Below, piece by piece: positions 1 to 11,771 of a stretch of 64,000 nucleotides of DNA. The stretch lies in the NCBI GenBank assembly GCA_029582165.1, contig CM055892.1:6439254-6503253 (forward strand), in the 5' to 3' direction. This stretch comes from Portulaca oleracea (lineage: Eukaryota; Streptophyta; Magnoliopsida; Caryophyllales; Portulacaceae). Position numbers and translations under genes: made by a program. Positions within the stretch are counted from its first letter, which is position 1; each line of letters starts with the position of its first letter. The notes below the pieces were generated by a model. The model had not been told where the DNA came from, searched no databases, and was given only the letters and a program-made list of their open reading frames with translations.

Positions 1-186
1 TGGAAGTAAGCCCTATTAACATGTAGCTACCATATGGACATGAGAAAATTTGTGTGCGTTTCCTCGTGGAGTAAAATATGATGTTTTCTATCTAACAGTA
101 GTAGCCTTGTGATATTGTGTTTATTTATCAGTTCGTGGTTGGCTAAAATGTTTCAACTGGACACTTTTTGTTTTCTTTTTTTGCAG

Positions 187-1812
187 TTTGTCAAAAACAT
201 ACATGACCTCATGGTTAGCAAGATGTATAACTTGTAAGTTCTTTGGTGGCTGTCCATGATTAATTCCTGCTGAAATCATTCTGTATTTGAAATTTGCATA
301 CTTTTCTCTGGGTCCAGCCCTCAGAACAGGGAGTCAATATCGAGAAATATAACGCTTGAAAAGAATGGGAAAACTCTTGATGTCTTCCCAGGGGAGGTAT
401 CCAATGATCGCATTACGGCTATTCAGGTGCGTTGTAGTTTGTCCATCCTCCTGTCTTTAATTTGGCAGCAGTAAGGGTACAAGTTTAAGAGCTTTTTTCA
501 TTTGTCTGTATTCCCTATTTTGTTCCAGATTTTCCACATGCTACTTAAGCTTGGGTGGGAAGCACTACAATCCATAATATGTAGTTTGGATAAATCTAAT
601 GATCTGCAATATACTGCTCTTAAGGCTGGGTGAATGGAATATTGCTTACTTATAAATCTGGATTAATCATTGTTTACAAAATTGGAAGCTTCGCAAGTCT
701 AAATATGCATACATATTGAATAAATGAAGCTAAAAGAGGACTGCCTTAATGTTTATTTCTCTGTATAATTCAGGAAGCGTACTGGAGGATGGCATCTGCA
801 CTTTATGAAGCCGATGGTATAGATTACACTGACCCTGAAGAAGTATGAAACATTGAATTTTATGATCAATTTTCAGATATGACAAAACTGCTTATATTAG
901 CTCGTTGTGTTGATACTTACTCTCACACTTTCTGTCCAGCTTGAGTTATTAATTACAACACTAATCGACCTTGATGCAATGGATGGTAAATCGAGTGTCT
1001 CCCTCTTGGCGGAGTGTTCAAATTCTCCAGATGTCAATACGAGGTACCGTATCTTTTTGAAGTGCTTACCCGAAAGTTGTTCTTTTGATCTCTGTGTTGT
1101 CTTTTGAAGGTAGTAGGGCTTTTAATTAATGGTGATCCAGAATCAATCAAACTACTCCCATATATTTCAGATATTCTTGTTCCCCTAATGGCAATGGTGT
1201 TTCGTGATGCAGGCAAGCCTTAGCGAATGCATTAGCCGCAGCTCCATCAATGTGGACACTTGGAAATGCTGGCATGGGAGCATTGCAGGTTGGTTACTTC
1301 ATATTTAAATGGTTCTTTCTGGTTGTGTCTGTTGAATGGAGCTCAGACAGGTCAATGGAATGTTCCAGTAATATTTGCAAGTCCAACTATGGTTTTAAAG
1401 GACCATCTGGTGTAAGTCGTAGCCTCCTTTGGAAAAGAGAAATCAACTAAAAATTGTTGGGTTGTACCTTAGTGAGGTAATTAAAGATGTGATTTAGGTG
1501 TAGCCCATTTGTGGGAGGACAGATACTGATCCCTAAGTAACCCCATTTTATTTTTAAAAAAAATTCTTAAAAAATGGTATTTTGTTAGAGTGGCTTTTGA
1601 CAAATTTGTAAGAATTAAGAATGGTTGATATTTTGCAGAGATTGGCAGAAGACAGTGATCCGGCGGTAGCAGCAGCAGCAGGAAGAGCCATAGATGAGCT
1701 GAAGCAACAGTGGGAAATAGAAGAGGGTGATAGCTGGAGGTTCATGCTCAATCAAAGAGATGAAGGAGTGGGAGAGGGAAAGGGAGAGGGAGAGAGAGAG
1801 GCCTCTAGCTGA
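187..1812 (+). CDS. 3' part of a six-exon plant gene, possibly the senescence-associated AAF (A-FIFTEEN) family
   Basis: The last 192 residues can be assembled from exons 187-233, 318-426, 774-842, 940-1043, 1213-1288 and 1639-1812. All have AG/GT borders and compatible phases, and the stop is at 1810-1812. Readable stretches include SISRNITLEKNGKTLDVFPG, EAYWRMASALYEADGIDYTD, LITTLIDLDAMDGKSSVSLL, LANALAAAPSMWTLGNAGMG and DSDPAVAAAAGRAIDELKQQ. The alanine-rich helical end looks like an ARM/HEAT-type fold. From memory the sequence resembles the conserved C-terminus of the plant AAF senescence-associated family, but I could not check this. The gene starts before the window. Its last codons (EGKGEGERE) come from a purine microsatellite at about 1767-1801, so the extreme C-terminus is probably a recent variable extension. 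Exon structure is well supported; the family name is tentative. Confidence 0.75.
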
Positions 1813-2114
1813 TGGATTCTTGCTTAAATTGTTTGCCATGTAAAGTAAGTTGTATTTTAATTAATTCTGTTGCTGTACAACATAATTTGTAGTTGTGAAC
1901 TAAAGTTGATCTCATGGACCACAGAATGCTAATCCTTGCTTAATTTTATCCCACACATTGTGCCAACTAATTCTGATATTCAATACGTATTCATATTCCT
2001 AATCCATTCATTTTTTTTTATATGAATCATTTGGTTCTATTAACCGTGATATTCTTGTGTTCTTTTATAGCGCCCAATAGAGAGTGGGTGAGACATGTTG
2101 AGATATTAACCTGT
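1813..2114. other. 3' UTR and downstream spacer
   Basis: AT-rich sequence following the stop codon of the upstream gene. It presumably holds the 3' UTR and polyadenylation region. I see no open reading frame or repeat structure in it. Confidence 0.5.
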
Positions 2115-2123
2115 CAATTTTTG

Positions 2124-2474
2124 CAGAAAATTACTTGGAGGTAATCTGACTTTTGGTGAAATGTTTTTCAGATACCCTAACTTTGTAAAACTCATTTTGG
2201 GGTATCCTTACTTTTTGGGTTAGAAATTATTAGGTGTTTTTTCGGTCATTAATTTGGTTAAGTGACCGAAATACCCTTGTTCTTCCAATTTTTAAGAAAT
2301 ACCCTTAAAGAAGAAGAATAAGGGTATTTCGGTCACTTAATAAAATTGATTGCCGGAAAAGCACCAAATAATTACTAACCCAAAAAATAAGGGTACCTCA
2401 AAATGTGTTTTGAAAAGTTAGGGTAGTGAAAAATAGTTTCCCCAAATATTAGGGTACCTTCGACTAATTTTTTG
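2124..2474. mobile_element. MITE, GGTACCCTAA family (Mutator-like)
   Basis: The 351-bp sequence folds on itself almost end to end. The left half (accctaactttgtaaaac, ttaggtgttttttcggtca) is complementary to the right half (tgaccgaaa, ctaacccaaaa, gggtaccttc). The ends CAGAAAATTA and TAATTTTTTG are imperfect inverted repeats. Flanking 9-mers CAATTTTTG (2115-2123) and CCATTTTTG (2475-2483) match at 8 of 9 positions, the duplication size of Mutator-like elements. Two relatives lie at 40307 and 45846. There is no coding capacity. Confidence 0.75.
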
Positions 2475-2483
2475 CCATTTTTG

Positions 2484-3008
2484 ATTTGACTCAATAAGCC
2501 GCCCGAAGTTTCTAGATTTTGAATATGCATTTCTTAACTCGAACTCAAAATTAATCGAACTCGAAAAACCAGCAAATAAACATGTCAAATTTGACCTCTC
2601 AACTCCTGTTTGACCCAAAAAAAATTATTTTGAGTTGGACTCTATCAGAATTTGTGGCTTTTCGTTGAATTCACGACAATTAAACTATAAGTGTAATTCA
2701 TTCATTTGTTATTCTCTAATTTAAGTTGAAACATGTATAATAATTTATCATTATTAAAAGATAATCTTTAGTGTATAGTGTACAAAAATAGTATTTTTGG
2801 AGACAAGCTTCTTAAAGAGAGAAAAATGGAAATACACTATCCGTATTTTTTCGAATCTAAAATATACCCGACTTATATTTACCGAAACCTAATATACACC
2901 CTATTCGTAACCTGCTTGCCCGACCGTATTGATAGGTCTAGTGGGAGATATAACGAGAAAGGTAAAGATAATCTTTGGGAAGGCACGTCACATTATTTAA
3001 ATATATGA
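2484..3008. other. Intergenic spacer, nothing recognised
   Basis: AT-rich sequence between two MITEs. The short reading frame at 2778-3008 has no recognisable protein features. Confidence 0.5.
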
Positions 3009-3017
3009 ATTTTTAAA

Positions 3018-3581
3018 GGGTCTTTGGATGATAATATACCAACCTTTGAGGGTGTTGGATTGTAATATACCAATCTTTACTATTGGACATCAATATCCCT
3101 GACCTTTATACATAGGTGACACTATTATACCAACAGTAACTAAGGAGGTGGTAAACCGGTCTCCATGCGCACTAACATGGCTGGCGAAAGGAAAAAAACT
3201 GTCACAAGCCAATAACCTCATTAACCTCTTAGTTTTTCTCACTAACTCACATCACAAGACATTGGTTGGTTGTGTTTCATGTCAATACGAAGACTGGTTC
3301 ACCACCACGTTAACCATTGTGTTAGGGCCTATTTTTTTTTAACGTGGGTTAGTGAGAAAAATGGAGGGGTTAATGGGGTTATTGGGCAAGGGCCGGTTAT
3401 TTTCCCTCCGCATATCATGTCAGAATCGAGACCAGTTAACCAGTCCCCACCCCCTTAGTCACTGTTGGTATAATAATCTCACCTAAGTATAAAGGTCAGG
3501 GATATTGTTGCCAAAATAGTAAATGTTGGTATATTACAATCCAATCCCTCCAAAGGTCAGTATATTGTCATCCAATATCCC
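3018..3581. mobile_element. MITE, GGGT-TTGGATG family, 564 bp (Mutator-like)
   Basis: The terminal inverted repeats are GGGTCTTTGGATGATAATAT on the left and the complement of GTCATCCAATATCCC on the right. They continue inward as oppositely placed copies of the aatataccaacctttgagg and aaggtcagggatatt motifs. An inner inverted repeat around the cattaacc/ggttaatg sequences makes nearly the whole element one long hairpin. The 9-bp target duplication ATTTTTAAA is perfect (3009-3017 and 3582-3590). A second member lies at 9894-10449. Confidence 0.88.
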
Positions 3582-3591
3582 ATTTTTAAAT

Positions 3592-4136
3592 GGAAAATTG
3601 GATTCTAATAATCCTTACTTTCACGAATTGGACAACAATAATCCCTACTATAAATTTGGATTCTGGTGGTCCAAAAAAAATAAAATAAAATTGGATTGTA
3701 GTGGTACCAAAGTCACCTCTATATTCTTTTTATTTTTTTCATTCCTACCCCATATTGTTTTTATTTTTTTTTCTCGTTTCTACCCAACAGAAAGGTAATG
3801 AAGTGTAGTTACTAAATAATTTTTAAATTATTTTTTTGAGACTCCAAGGAATTATTATGATTTTTTTAAATGAATAAAAGTGAAAAAATCGTAAAAAATT
3901 GAACAAAAATTGAAAAAATTGGGAGAAACGCCGTAAATTCATTAAAAATCGTGGTAAAGTGTTATACTAAGTTTCAAATAAAATGCAACACAAAATATAT
4001 GATATTTAGGGTATACTCTCAATTATGTCCTACTACAATCCAATTTTATTTTTTTTTACCACCAAAATCCAAATTTATAGTAGGGATTATTGCTGTCCGA
4101 TTCGTGAAAGTAGGGATTATTAGAATCCAATTTTCT
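3592..4136. mobile_element. MITE, GAAAATTGGATT family, 545 bp (Mutator-like)
   Basis: The terminal inverted repeat begins GGAAAATTGGATTCTAATAA and ends in the complement TTATTAGAATCCAATTTTCT. Internal complementary blocks such as ctactataaatttgga continue the pairing. The 9-bp target duplication is TTTTTAAAT (3583-3591 and 4137-4145). The left copy overlaps the right duplication of the MITE at 3018-3581, so two different MITEs used the same A/T target. Family members also lie at 11832-12360 and 12371-12872. Confidence 0.85.
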
Positions 4137-4145
4137 TTTTTAAAT

Positions 4146-4449
4146 ATATAATTAATAAATTTTAATAAGATATTATGACCAAGGCAAAGTCACATGGGTC
4201 ACTTCACATATTAAGGGTTTATTCTTTTGGGTTGAAAAAATAGAGCTGGAAGTTGGAAGAAGTTGGGCAAAACTGTAAGAAGTTAGCTAGCTAGAAGGAG
4301 TTTGTCAAAGTTGGAGGATCTGGAAAGAGTTGGAAGGAATCAAAACTATTAAAAAGACTTGGAAAGAGTTAGAAATAGTTCTAATTTGTTCTAATGAGTC
4401 ACATTAATTATTAAATATATAAATTTTTAAAGATATATCATCTATTCCT

Positions 4450-4452
<3 letters not shown>
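4146..4452. repeat. Spacer with degenerate GTTGGAAGA-type short repeats
   Basis: Between about 4245 and 4385 the words gttggaaga, aagagttggaagg and cttggaaagagtt recur irregularly. No gene or terminal repeats are seen. Confidence 0.4.

Positions 4453-4520
<68 letters not shown>
4453..4520. repeat. (AT)n microsatellite, left edge of the large MULE
   Basis: About 68 bp of pure AT dinucleotides. It directly abuts the left terminal inverted repeat of the element at 4521-11773. A similar tract lies at that element's right end (11774-11831). Confidence 0.95.
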
Positions 4521-4522
<2 letters not shown>

Positions 4523-4975
4523 AGAAGAAGGGTTTTGTGAGCATAAAAGCATAAAGAATCCTAACTTTTGGTTCCAAGATCAAGGGTAGGAATAAACTAT
4601 GTGTTTTATCTTTATTTCTAATCCAAGGTTCTAATAATGATTGGCTGGAATTTTTTTTTAAAGTAACATCACGTGAGGGGAGAGACTAGAGACAAGGCAG
4701 TTTGCACGCGCTGGGGGGCGGGAGGGGATTAATTGCTTCCAATTTCCCAAAACCCATAATCATTTTGTAGGTTTTGAAATTCCAGCCGGTTACTTGCAAA
4801 AGGGGGGATGTGTGAACAATATTTGGTAGCTTTGGGCATCCGTTGCGATTTTCCAGCAGCTTGGGCATCCGTTGCGATTTTTCGGCAAACCCTAAATGAT
4901 AATCAGAATGAGAAAGGCCAGTGCGATTTTTTGGCAGGTGAGGGGTTGCGATTTCTGGGTTTTTTTTCTGCTTTG
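4521..4975 (+). repeat. Left terminal inverted repeat of the MULE
   Basis: Imperfect inverse copy of 11355-11773. Shared words include atcaagggtaggaataaac, gttttatctttatttct, tttgaaattccagccggt and a run of t before ctg(c/t)ttt at the inner edge. The inner limit is estimated by eye. Confidence 0.75.
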
Positions 4976-5079
4976 TTTGAAATTGGGGGTAGATTTTCTG
5001 TGTGTTTGTCGATGATGACAGATCCAATGATCTTTTTGGGTCGGAATTCAAACTTTTGAGTGTGTTTTTGTCAGTGTAG

Positions 5080-6840
5080 AAAGCGAATTATGCAATTGCT
5101 GATGGCATCAAAGGGAGTGAATGAAAAAGAGATTGAACAGAGGAAGAACGAGATGTATGTCCATCTGCCTATGGATTTAATTCATCATTTTTGGGTGTTT
5201 GTTGTTCATGTCGGGTCTGGGTAATGACATGAAAGTTGGAATTTATTGTTTAAGACAAAGGAAATAGTAGTCAACTGTTGTTCATGTATTCTATTGTTGA
5301 TGTTCACTGTTGGATATTTGGGGGTTGTGAAGTGTAGTTGATCATGATGAATATATTTGATGTTCAGTGGATAAAACAGGGGTGTATTTGCACGTTGTTT
5401 TCGTTATTGGTGATGTTCATTTGGGTCGTGCTCAGTTTATTTTTTTTTTGTTTTTTTTGAACAGGTGTTCATTTGGATGGAAATATGATTGATGTTCATG
5501 GTCGGTATGAAACATGATGTTCATATTTTGTGTTATGGTTGTTCATAGTCGTCCAACTGAATGTTCATAGTTACAATTCTGATGTTTATATTATTAGTGT
5601 GCAGTACATGTTGTTAATGTAGTTGATGTTCATTGTAATATTGGTGATGCTCATATCTGACGTGGAGATTGTGTCATGTTCAACTGATTGGATGTTCATG
5701 GTGAAAATCTGATGTTCATCAGGTGAAAATGAGATGATAATTTTACAGTCACTTGATGTTTATTTTCGTTATCCACAAATGTTCAATGTCATTTAGGGTC
5801 ATATTGATCATTTAATACTGATTGATTGTTTGATGTTCACTTGATGTTCATTTCATGTTCACTTAATGTTCAATCCAAACAATTGACGTTTACTGAGCAT
5901 GGTTGAGTATGTTATTTGATGTTCATTCCAGTACAACTTGATGTTCATTTTATTTTCACCTGATGTTCATTTCATTGTCCCTTGATGATCATTACGTGAT
6001 CATGTGATGAATGTTCATTTTAGATGGACTAGATGTCCATTTAGATCAACCAAATGTTCATTTATGCTTATATGAATGATCATTTATGATTTAGAGGTTT
6101 TGATGTGTCTACATTGTGTATGTTCATCGCCGTTGTACTCGATGTGATAACATTTGGATGGATGTCTTTGATCCATCCGTGCGATTGATCTTCATTTTCC
6201 TGGATGTGTGGTGTGTGCCAGATGTTCATTTTACATTGAATGAATGTTCATTTTGCATTGAATGGAATGTTCATTTTTGTGATGAATGAGACGTTCTATA
6301 TGTTTTACCCTCTTTGTACTGGATGTTCATTTTAGGTGGACTGGATGTTTATTTTGGATGGACTGGACGTTCATTTTTTTTTGGTCTAATGTTGTTTGGT
6401 CGTCATAAATCATGTGTGAATGATCTAAGGTTTAGTGGGTTTGGCGTGGCTAAATTGTGTATGTTCACCGCCCTTGTACCAGATATTCATTTATGATTAA
6501 TGGGATGCTCATTTGTGATACACTGTTGGTTGGAATGTTGCTTGAATGTTTATATTCATTGATATATTAATGTCAGTTAGTGATGTACAATGTGCAAGGT
6601 GAGAGGTGAGCTTGAAGCATTGCAACATTCATTGAAAAAGCTCATTGATGTACGGGTTATTCATTGATGTTCATTCACATTGCAAGTGGTATCATACTCA
6701 TGTTTGTTGTTGTTCATTGAATATACTACTGATGTTCATTGTCGTGTAGGGGCGCAGAAGCAGTTGCAGGGGGGTCAAGTGATCCCACTCCAAGATCTGA
6801 TGAAAGAGCCATTATGTTGGTGTCAAATCCAAACCCAATG
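5080..6840 (+). pseudogene. Small exon-like fragments inside the MULE left arm
   Basis: Between blocks of TGATGTTCAT sequence are three short non-repetitive islands. They lie at about 5080-5155 (reads LLMASKGVNEKEIEQRKNEM before gtatgt), about 6600-6650 (reads ELEALQHSLKKLID) and about 6750-6839 (reads AVAGGSSDPTPRSDERAIM, bounded by tag and gtaagt). They look like exons of one plus-strand gene whose introns are filled with the decamer repeats. I do not recognise the product. It may be a captured host gene or part of the element's own transcript. Confidence 0.35.
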
Positions 6841-6981
6841 TAAGTATACTGATGGAAGTTGGTTTTGGTTGTGTTTGATGTTGATATTTTGTATATGGGG
6901 TAATATGTGTTATAGGTGCAATGAGGCAACTATACCTGATGTTCATTTTAATTGTATATATATGTTCAATTTCATAGAATG

Positions 6982-6984
<3 letters not shown>

Positions 6985-7039
<55 letters not shown>
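6985..7039. repeat. (AT)n microsatellite within the MULE
   Basis: About 55 bp of pure AT dinucleotides inside the left arm, not associated with an element boundary that I can see. Confidence 0.9.
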
Positions 7040-7041
<2 letters not shown>

Positions 7042-7537
7042 GTAAGTGGTACCCTGTTGCGTGGCATGTAAGTTAATTATCGGTAATACAGTTGATGTTC
7101 ATGACAGAATAGTTGATATTCGCAAAGGAAAACTCGATGTTCATTTAGCTACAACTTGATGTTTATTTTCATGTCTATAAATGTTCATTATCAGGAATAC
7201 ATGTGATGTTCATAACAGAATAGCTGATGTTCACAGCTAAAATACTTGATGTTCATTTAGAAACAACTTGATGCTCATTTTCATGTACACAGAAGTTCAT
7301 CTCCACAAACTGATCATCTATATACTGAAAGATCATTTGATAACAACTTATTGTTCATTTCATGTCGGTATAGTGGGTTTTGTGTGTGTGTGTGATTCGA
7401 TGTTCGTCCATTATACCCATGATGTTCATTATGTTCCAACTTGATGATCATCTCAGTACAACGTGATGTTCATTTCATTTTAACATTGCGACAGTTGATT
7501 TGATGCTCATTTCATCAATTAATATTTTCCAATTCAG

Positions 7538-7865
7538 GTGTGTGCTGGACTTGACGGACGACAACACTGCTTGCTTCCTCGCATTGGACGTTTTGACAAG
7601 CATTTTGTCTGATATGGTCAACAAAACAGTTGATATATGCGAGGCTTCTAGCTTAGTGCCAGATCATATACTCAGAGACGCGGATACGACTAGGGGAGGG
7701 GGGGGGGGAGGGCTGAACGAATCCCCATTTGAACGCCATCCCCCGCGTACTGAGGCATCTTCCCCTGTTGTACCGAGTGTAACGTCTACAAAGACAAAGC
7801 GTAGGGCTAGAAGAATAGAGTTTGAGTCTCAAGATACGTCTGGTTGCAGCGTGTCACAGAAATGA
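7538..7865 (+). pseudogene. Terminal exon of a putative RPA/OB-fold-like gene captured in the MULE
   Basis: After an acceptor (aattcag) the frame reads CVLDLTDDNTACFLALDVLT, then SILSDMVNKTVDICEA. It ends in a basic tail with KTKRRARRIEFESQD before the stop at 7863-7865. The pattern of a beta-strand with D-x-T-x-x-x-F-x-A-L-D followed by a helix resembles the third OB-fold of plant replication protein A1-like proteins, which are often amplified by transposons. The basic C-terminal tail fits too. The key zinc-binding cysteines are not visible here. The poly-G run at 7698-7709 encodes GGGGGG and is prone to frameshift. The family call is tentative. Confidence 0.35.
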
Positions 7866-9182
7866 ACATCAAGTGTTATAAGTTGTATGGTCATTTAGAT
7901 ATTGTGAAAATAACATCAAGTTATAATGAAAATAAACATGAAATTATGTGGGCTTAAAATGAACATTAAGTGTTGGGGGTATGAATATCAAACTATTGTG
8001 AAATGAGCATCAAGTTGTACTGGAATGAACATCAAATGACAATGAAAAGTAGACATCATATTGAGATGAACATACAAAAACTTGATGAAATGAATATCAA
8101 GTTATATTAGACTGAACATCATATTCAGTTTTGTATCCTTTGATTTTCATTCCACCTTTAATTAATGCTCATTGCATAAACTTAATGAAATGAACATTAA
8201 GTTATATTGGAGTGAACATCAACTGTTGACATGAGATGAACATCATGTTATATTGGAATGAACATCATATTCAATTTTGTATCCTTTTTTTTTTTCATTC
8301 CACCTTCAATTGATGCTCATTTCATAATTTGATGAAATGAACATCAAGTTATATTGAAATGAACATCACCTGGCAATGAAAGTGGACATCATATTGAGAT
8401 GAAAATGAACATCATGTTACACTAGAATGAACATCGTTTTCAGTTTTGTAACCCTTTTATTTTCATCCCACCTTCAATTGTTGATGCTCATTTCATAAAT
8501 TGATGTTAACATTGGGATAATGTGATGAAAATCATTTTCAGATTACAATGATCGATTCAAAATGAAATAAACATCTCTATGAAATTGACATGAACATCAA
8601 GTGTTGGTTGTAAGAACATCAATGTATTGTGAAATGAACATCAAGTTATAATTGAATTGAACATCACACTGCGTGGAACATATATGTAATATGCAAAAAG
8701 ACATCAGCTGGTTATGAAATGAACATCAAGTTATAGTGGAATGAACATCTACTGAGAACGAAAGTGGACATCATATTGAGATGAAAATACATCAACCCAT
8801 ACTGAGATGAATATATATATGTATTGAAAAGCACATTAGGTAGGCATTTTATGCTCATCAATTCGGAATGGGTTTCGTAGAAATCAACATCATTTATATG
8901 TAAATGATCTTCAAGGGTACCCGAAATGAACAACACATGTAATTAATATGAACATCAACCGAACATCAAGTCATTTTTTCCGATGAATATTTATATATAT
9001 TGAAAATCAGTTTCGCACGTTCATTCATGGAAAGCACTTCAACCGAATTTGGCCAAAATTCATCAACTCAAACCTAAAACAAAATGAATATTTTTATGTT
9101 AAAAAGAACAAACACAAACTCCAATCGTTCAATCATGAATCCAAAAGCATAGTCAACTGATGTTCAAAACAACTTGATTAGA

Positions 9183-9326
9183 TCATCCATAATGCTCTGG
9201 ATAATTCCTGTTGTCGTGTGTTGCTATTTGGTCGCAACACTTGCACCTTCTTGCACTTACTTTCTTCTTGGCGGCAACCTCTGCTGGTGTCTTCGTCCTC
9301 TTGCCTCTTCCCTCTGTGATCGAAGC
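9183..9326 (-). pseudogene. C-terminal remnant of a FAR1-type MULE transposase
   Basis: The minus strand reads ITEGRGKRTKTPAEVAAKKK followed by RRCKCCDQIATHDNRNYPEH and a stop at 9183-9185. A basic stretch followed by C-x2-C-x5-H-x4-C and P is the usual end of plant FAR1-related-sequence/MULE transposases. Here the last cysteine is a tyrosine (one G-to-A change). A possible acceptor (cctag) precedes it. About 9360-9510 on the same strand holds a further decayed stretch (MDVADGDETKLG) with three stops that suits the preceding exon. This supports calling the 7.25-kb element Mutator-like. Confidence 0.6.
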
Positions 9327-9893
9327 TAGGGGTGGATGAATGGTTACCTATGTAGGGACAGAAGTTCTAAAATACGTTTCAAATTTCGAAGACACACTGC
9401 TCGACAGTTCTCCAACGCTTAACGCCTCGAGTTTTAAATAAGGGCGTTTGTCTGTTCAATAATCTAGCCTAGCTTTGTTTCATCCCCATCGGCAACGTCC
9501 ATGCACTTATAAAATGCTTTCAACCCACGTAGTGAGTGTGTCATGATCATCAAATCACAATGAAACCCACTAGTTCTGGGATGAACATCAAACATTCAAA
9601 TATGAACATCAAATCACAATTACAATGAATGACAAAATAAAAATGACATGAGAAACAAGTTATTCTGAGATGAACATCCAGCATTCTTAGATAAACATCA
9701 AGCACTCTGGGATAACAAAACATCGATGATGAACATCAAGTATTCTGTCATGGACATCTATAAACGGAAAGAAACAAAACATGAAATAAAAATGTCATAA
9801 ACATCAAGTATTTTGTCATGAACATCAAACATTCTGAGATGAACATTAAATCACAATTATAATGAATAAAAAAATAAAAAGTAATTGTGAAAA

Positions 9894-10449
9894 GGGTTAT
9901 TGGATGCTAATATACTGAACTTTTGGGGTATTGGATAATAATACACTGAACTTTGACCTTGGACAATAATGCACTGAACTTTGAGGGGTGTTGGACAATA
10001 ACGCACCCAGAACGATTTTGATAGTGGTTGACTTGGTGGTGATATTACGGGGCAGGTCGAGAACATAAATTGGCCAAATAATATCTAAATTTATGACATG
10101 TCTGCTAATCTACACAAGCAAATGTGATTTTATAGAATTACAACAACAATCTCTTAGCGAAAACACGTTTAAGCAAATGTGATTTTATGTCTTTTTACTC
10201 TTTTCAAAGTTGATTTCCTTTGCTTACGTGTGAATTAGCTGACACATCATAAATTTAAATATTTTTGAGCAAATTCATCTCCTCCACCTATTAAGTAGGA
10301 TTGCCACCGAGTCGGCCACTGTTGGAATCGTTCTGGGTGCATTATTGTTCAACGCCCCCCAAAGTATAGTGTATTATTGTCCAAGGTTAAAATTTAGTGT
10401 ATTATTGTTCAACACCCCAAAAGTTCAGTATATTAGCATCCAATAACCC
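9894..10449. mobile_element. MITE, GGGT-TTGGATG family, 556 bp, inserted in the MULE
   Basis: The ends are GGGTTATTGGATG and CATCCAATAACCC. Longer inverted homology runs inward (aatatactgaacttttggg versus cccaaaagttcagtatatt, and gcacccagaacgattttgat versus its complement). The 9-bp target duplication TTGTGAAAA is perfect (9885-9893 and 10450-10458). It is related to the MITE at 3018-3581. Confidence 0.9.
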
Positions 10450-11354
10450 TTGTGAAAATGAACATCAAGCATTTGGGTGATGATCACCACCCACATAGTG
10501 AGTGTGTCGTGATTATAAATCACAATGAACACCAAGTAGTTATGGGATGAACATCAAACATTTTAAAATGAACATCAAATCACAATTATAATGAATAATA
10601 AAATAAAATGACATGAACAACAAGTACTTCTGGGATGAACATCAAGCATTCTTAGATGAACATCAAGCATTCTGGGATAACAAACCATCGATGATGAACA
10701 TCAAGTATTCTGTCATGAACATATAAAAACGGAAAGAAAAAGGAACCTCATGTAGTTGTGTAATGATCATTACTCAACAATGAAATGAACATCAAACCCC
10801 CAAACAGTAGTAACAGAGCAATATGATCGTATATACATCGAATTCCAACTACAAAAAAATCCATTCTCATGATTATAAACAACAATATCGTGACATAATC
10901 ATCAATTGTATCGACGATGAGCATCAGATGACCTAATTTTGTAACATTCAATAAGATTATCGTACTCACTACCATCTCACAATTCAAACACATGTCACAA
11001 TACACTATTCTTTCAATATATAACAATTAACATTATCCCTTAAGCAGTCAAATTTCTTATTTTTCCGCTGACACTGAACATTCATGCATTTCAATTGAAT
11101 ATATAACCTAAAAAAAAAATCACATTACCTCATTCCTTCATCACCACCCTCCATTGTTGATTCGAGAACTGTATAATACTCTTGTCACGTACAGAATAGT
11201 TGGAGTTGGGCAACTAAGTTGCACACCCTTCAGTTCTATGAAGCTTCAACCGAAAAAAAGTTAGGGTTTGTGCTGTTGATGAAGGAATTCGCTGCAAGCT
11301 CAGAAATGAACCCCAGAAATGAATCTTCAACCGAAAAATGGTTTATGGTTGCCA

Positions 11355-11771
11355 GATATTTACCTAGAAAACAGAAAAAAACCCTTCTGCAACGCCTCAC
11401 TTGCCGGATTTTGTTTAGGGTAGCCGAAATTCGCACTGTGCTCACTGGGATGTCGTTTATGGTTGCCGGAAATCACACGAATGCCGTCTCCCTCGTTCTG
11501 CAAGCACCGGTTGGAATTTCAAAACTGGAGAATGATTGTGTTTTAGGAACTTGGATTGACATTAACAACTGGCCTCTCACTCTCTCTTTCCTTCTGCGCG
11601 TGCAACTCCCTCACGTGACACTTAATTACAAAAAAAAAAAGAAAATCAGCTAATCACTATTATCTATTTACAATAGAAATAAAGATAAAACCCTTCGTTT
11701 ATCCCTGCCCTTGATATTGAAACCAATGATTATGATTTGCTGTGTTTTCTTCTCACATAATCCTTCTTTTC

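Larger units (their letters stand above)
5270..10740. repeat. Opposed fields of TGATGTTCAT / ATGAACATCA decamer repeats
   Basis: From about 5270 to 7510 the plus strand carries several dozen close copies of TGATGTTCAT. From about 7865 to 10740 it carries several dozen copies of the reverse complement ATGAACATCA. Spacers vary from 5 to 60 bp, so this is not a simple satellite. The switch of orientation falls right at the end of the reading frame at 7865. Subterminal short repeats of this kind are known as transposase-binding or structural sequences in several plant DNA transposon groups. Their abundance here is extreme. Confidence 0.85.

Noticed and set aside
11219..11653. 144-codon open frame on the plus strand
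   Set aside because: It lies largely in the right terminal inverted repeat of the MULE, ends in a poly-lysine from an A run, and resembles no protein family I know.
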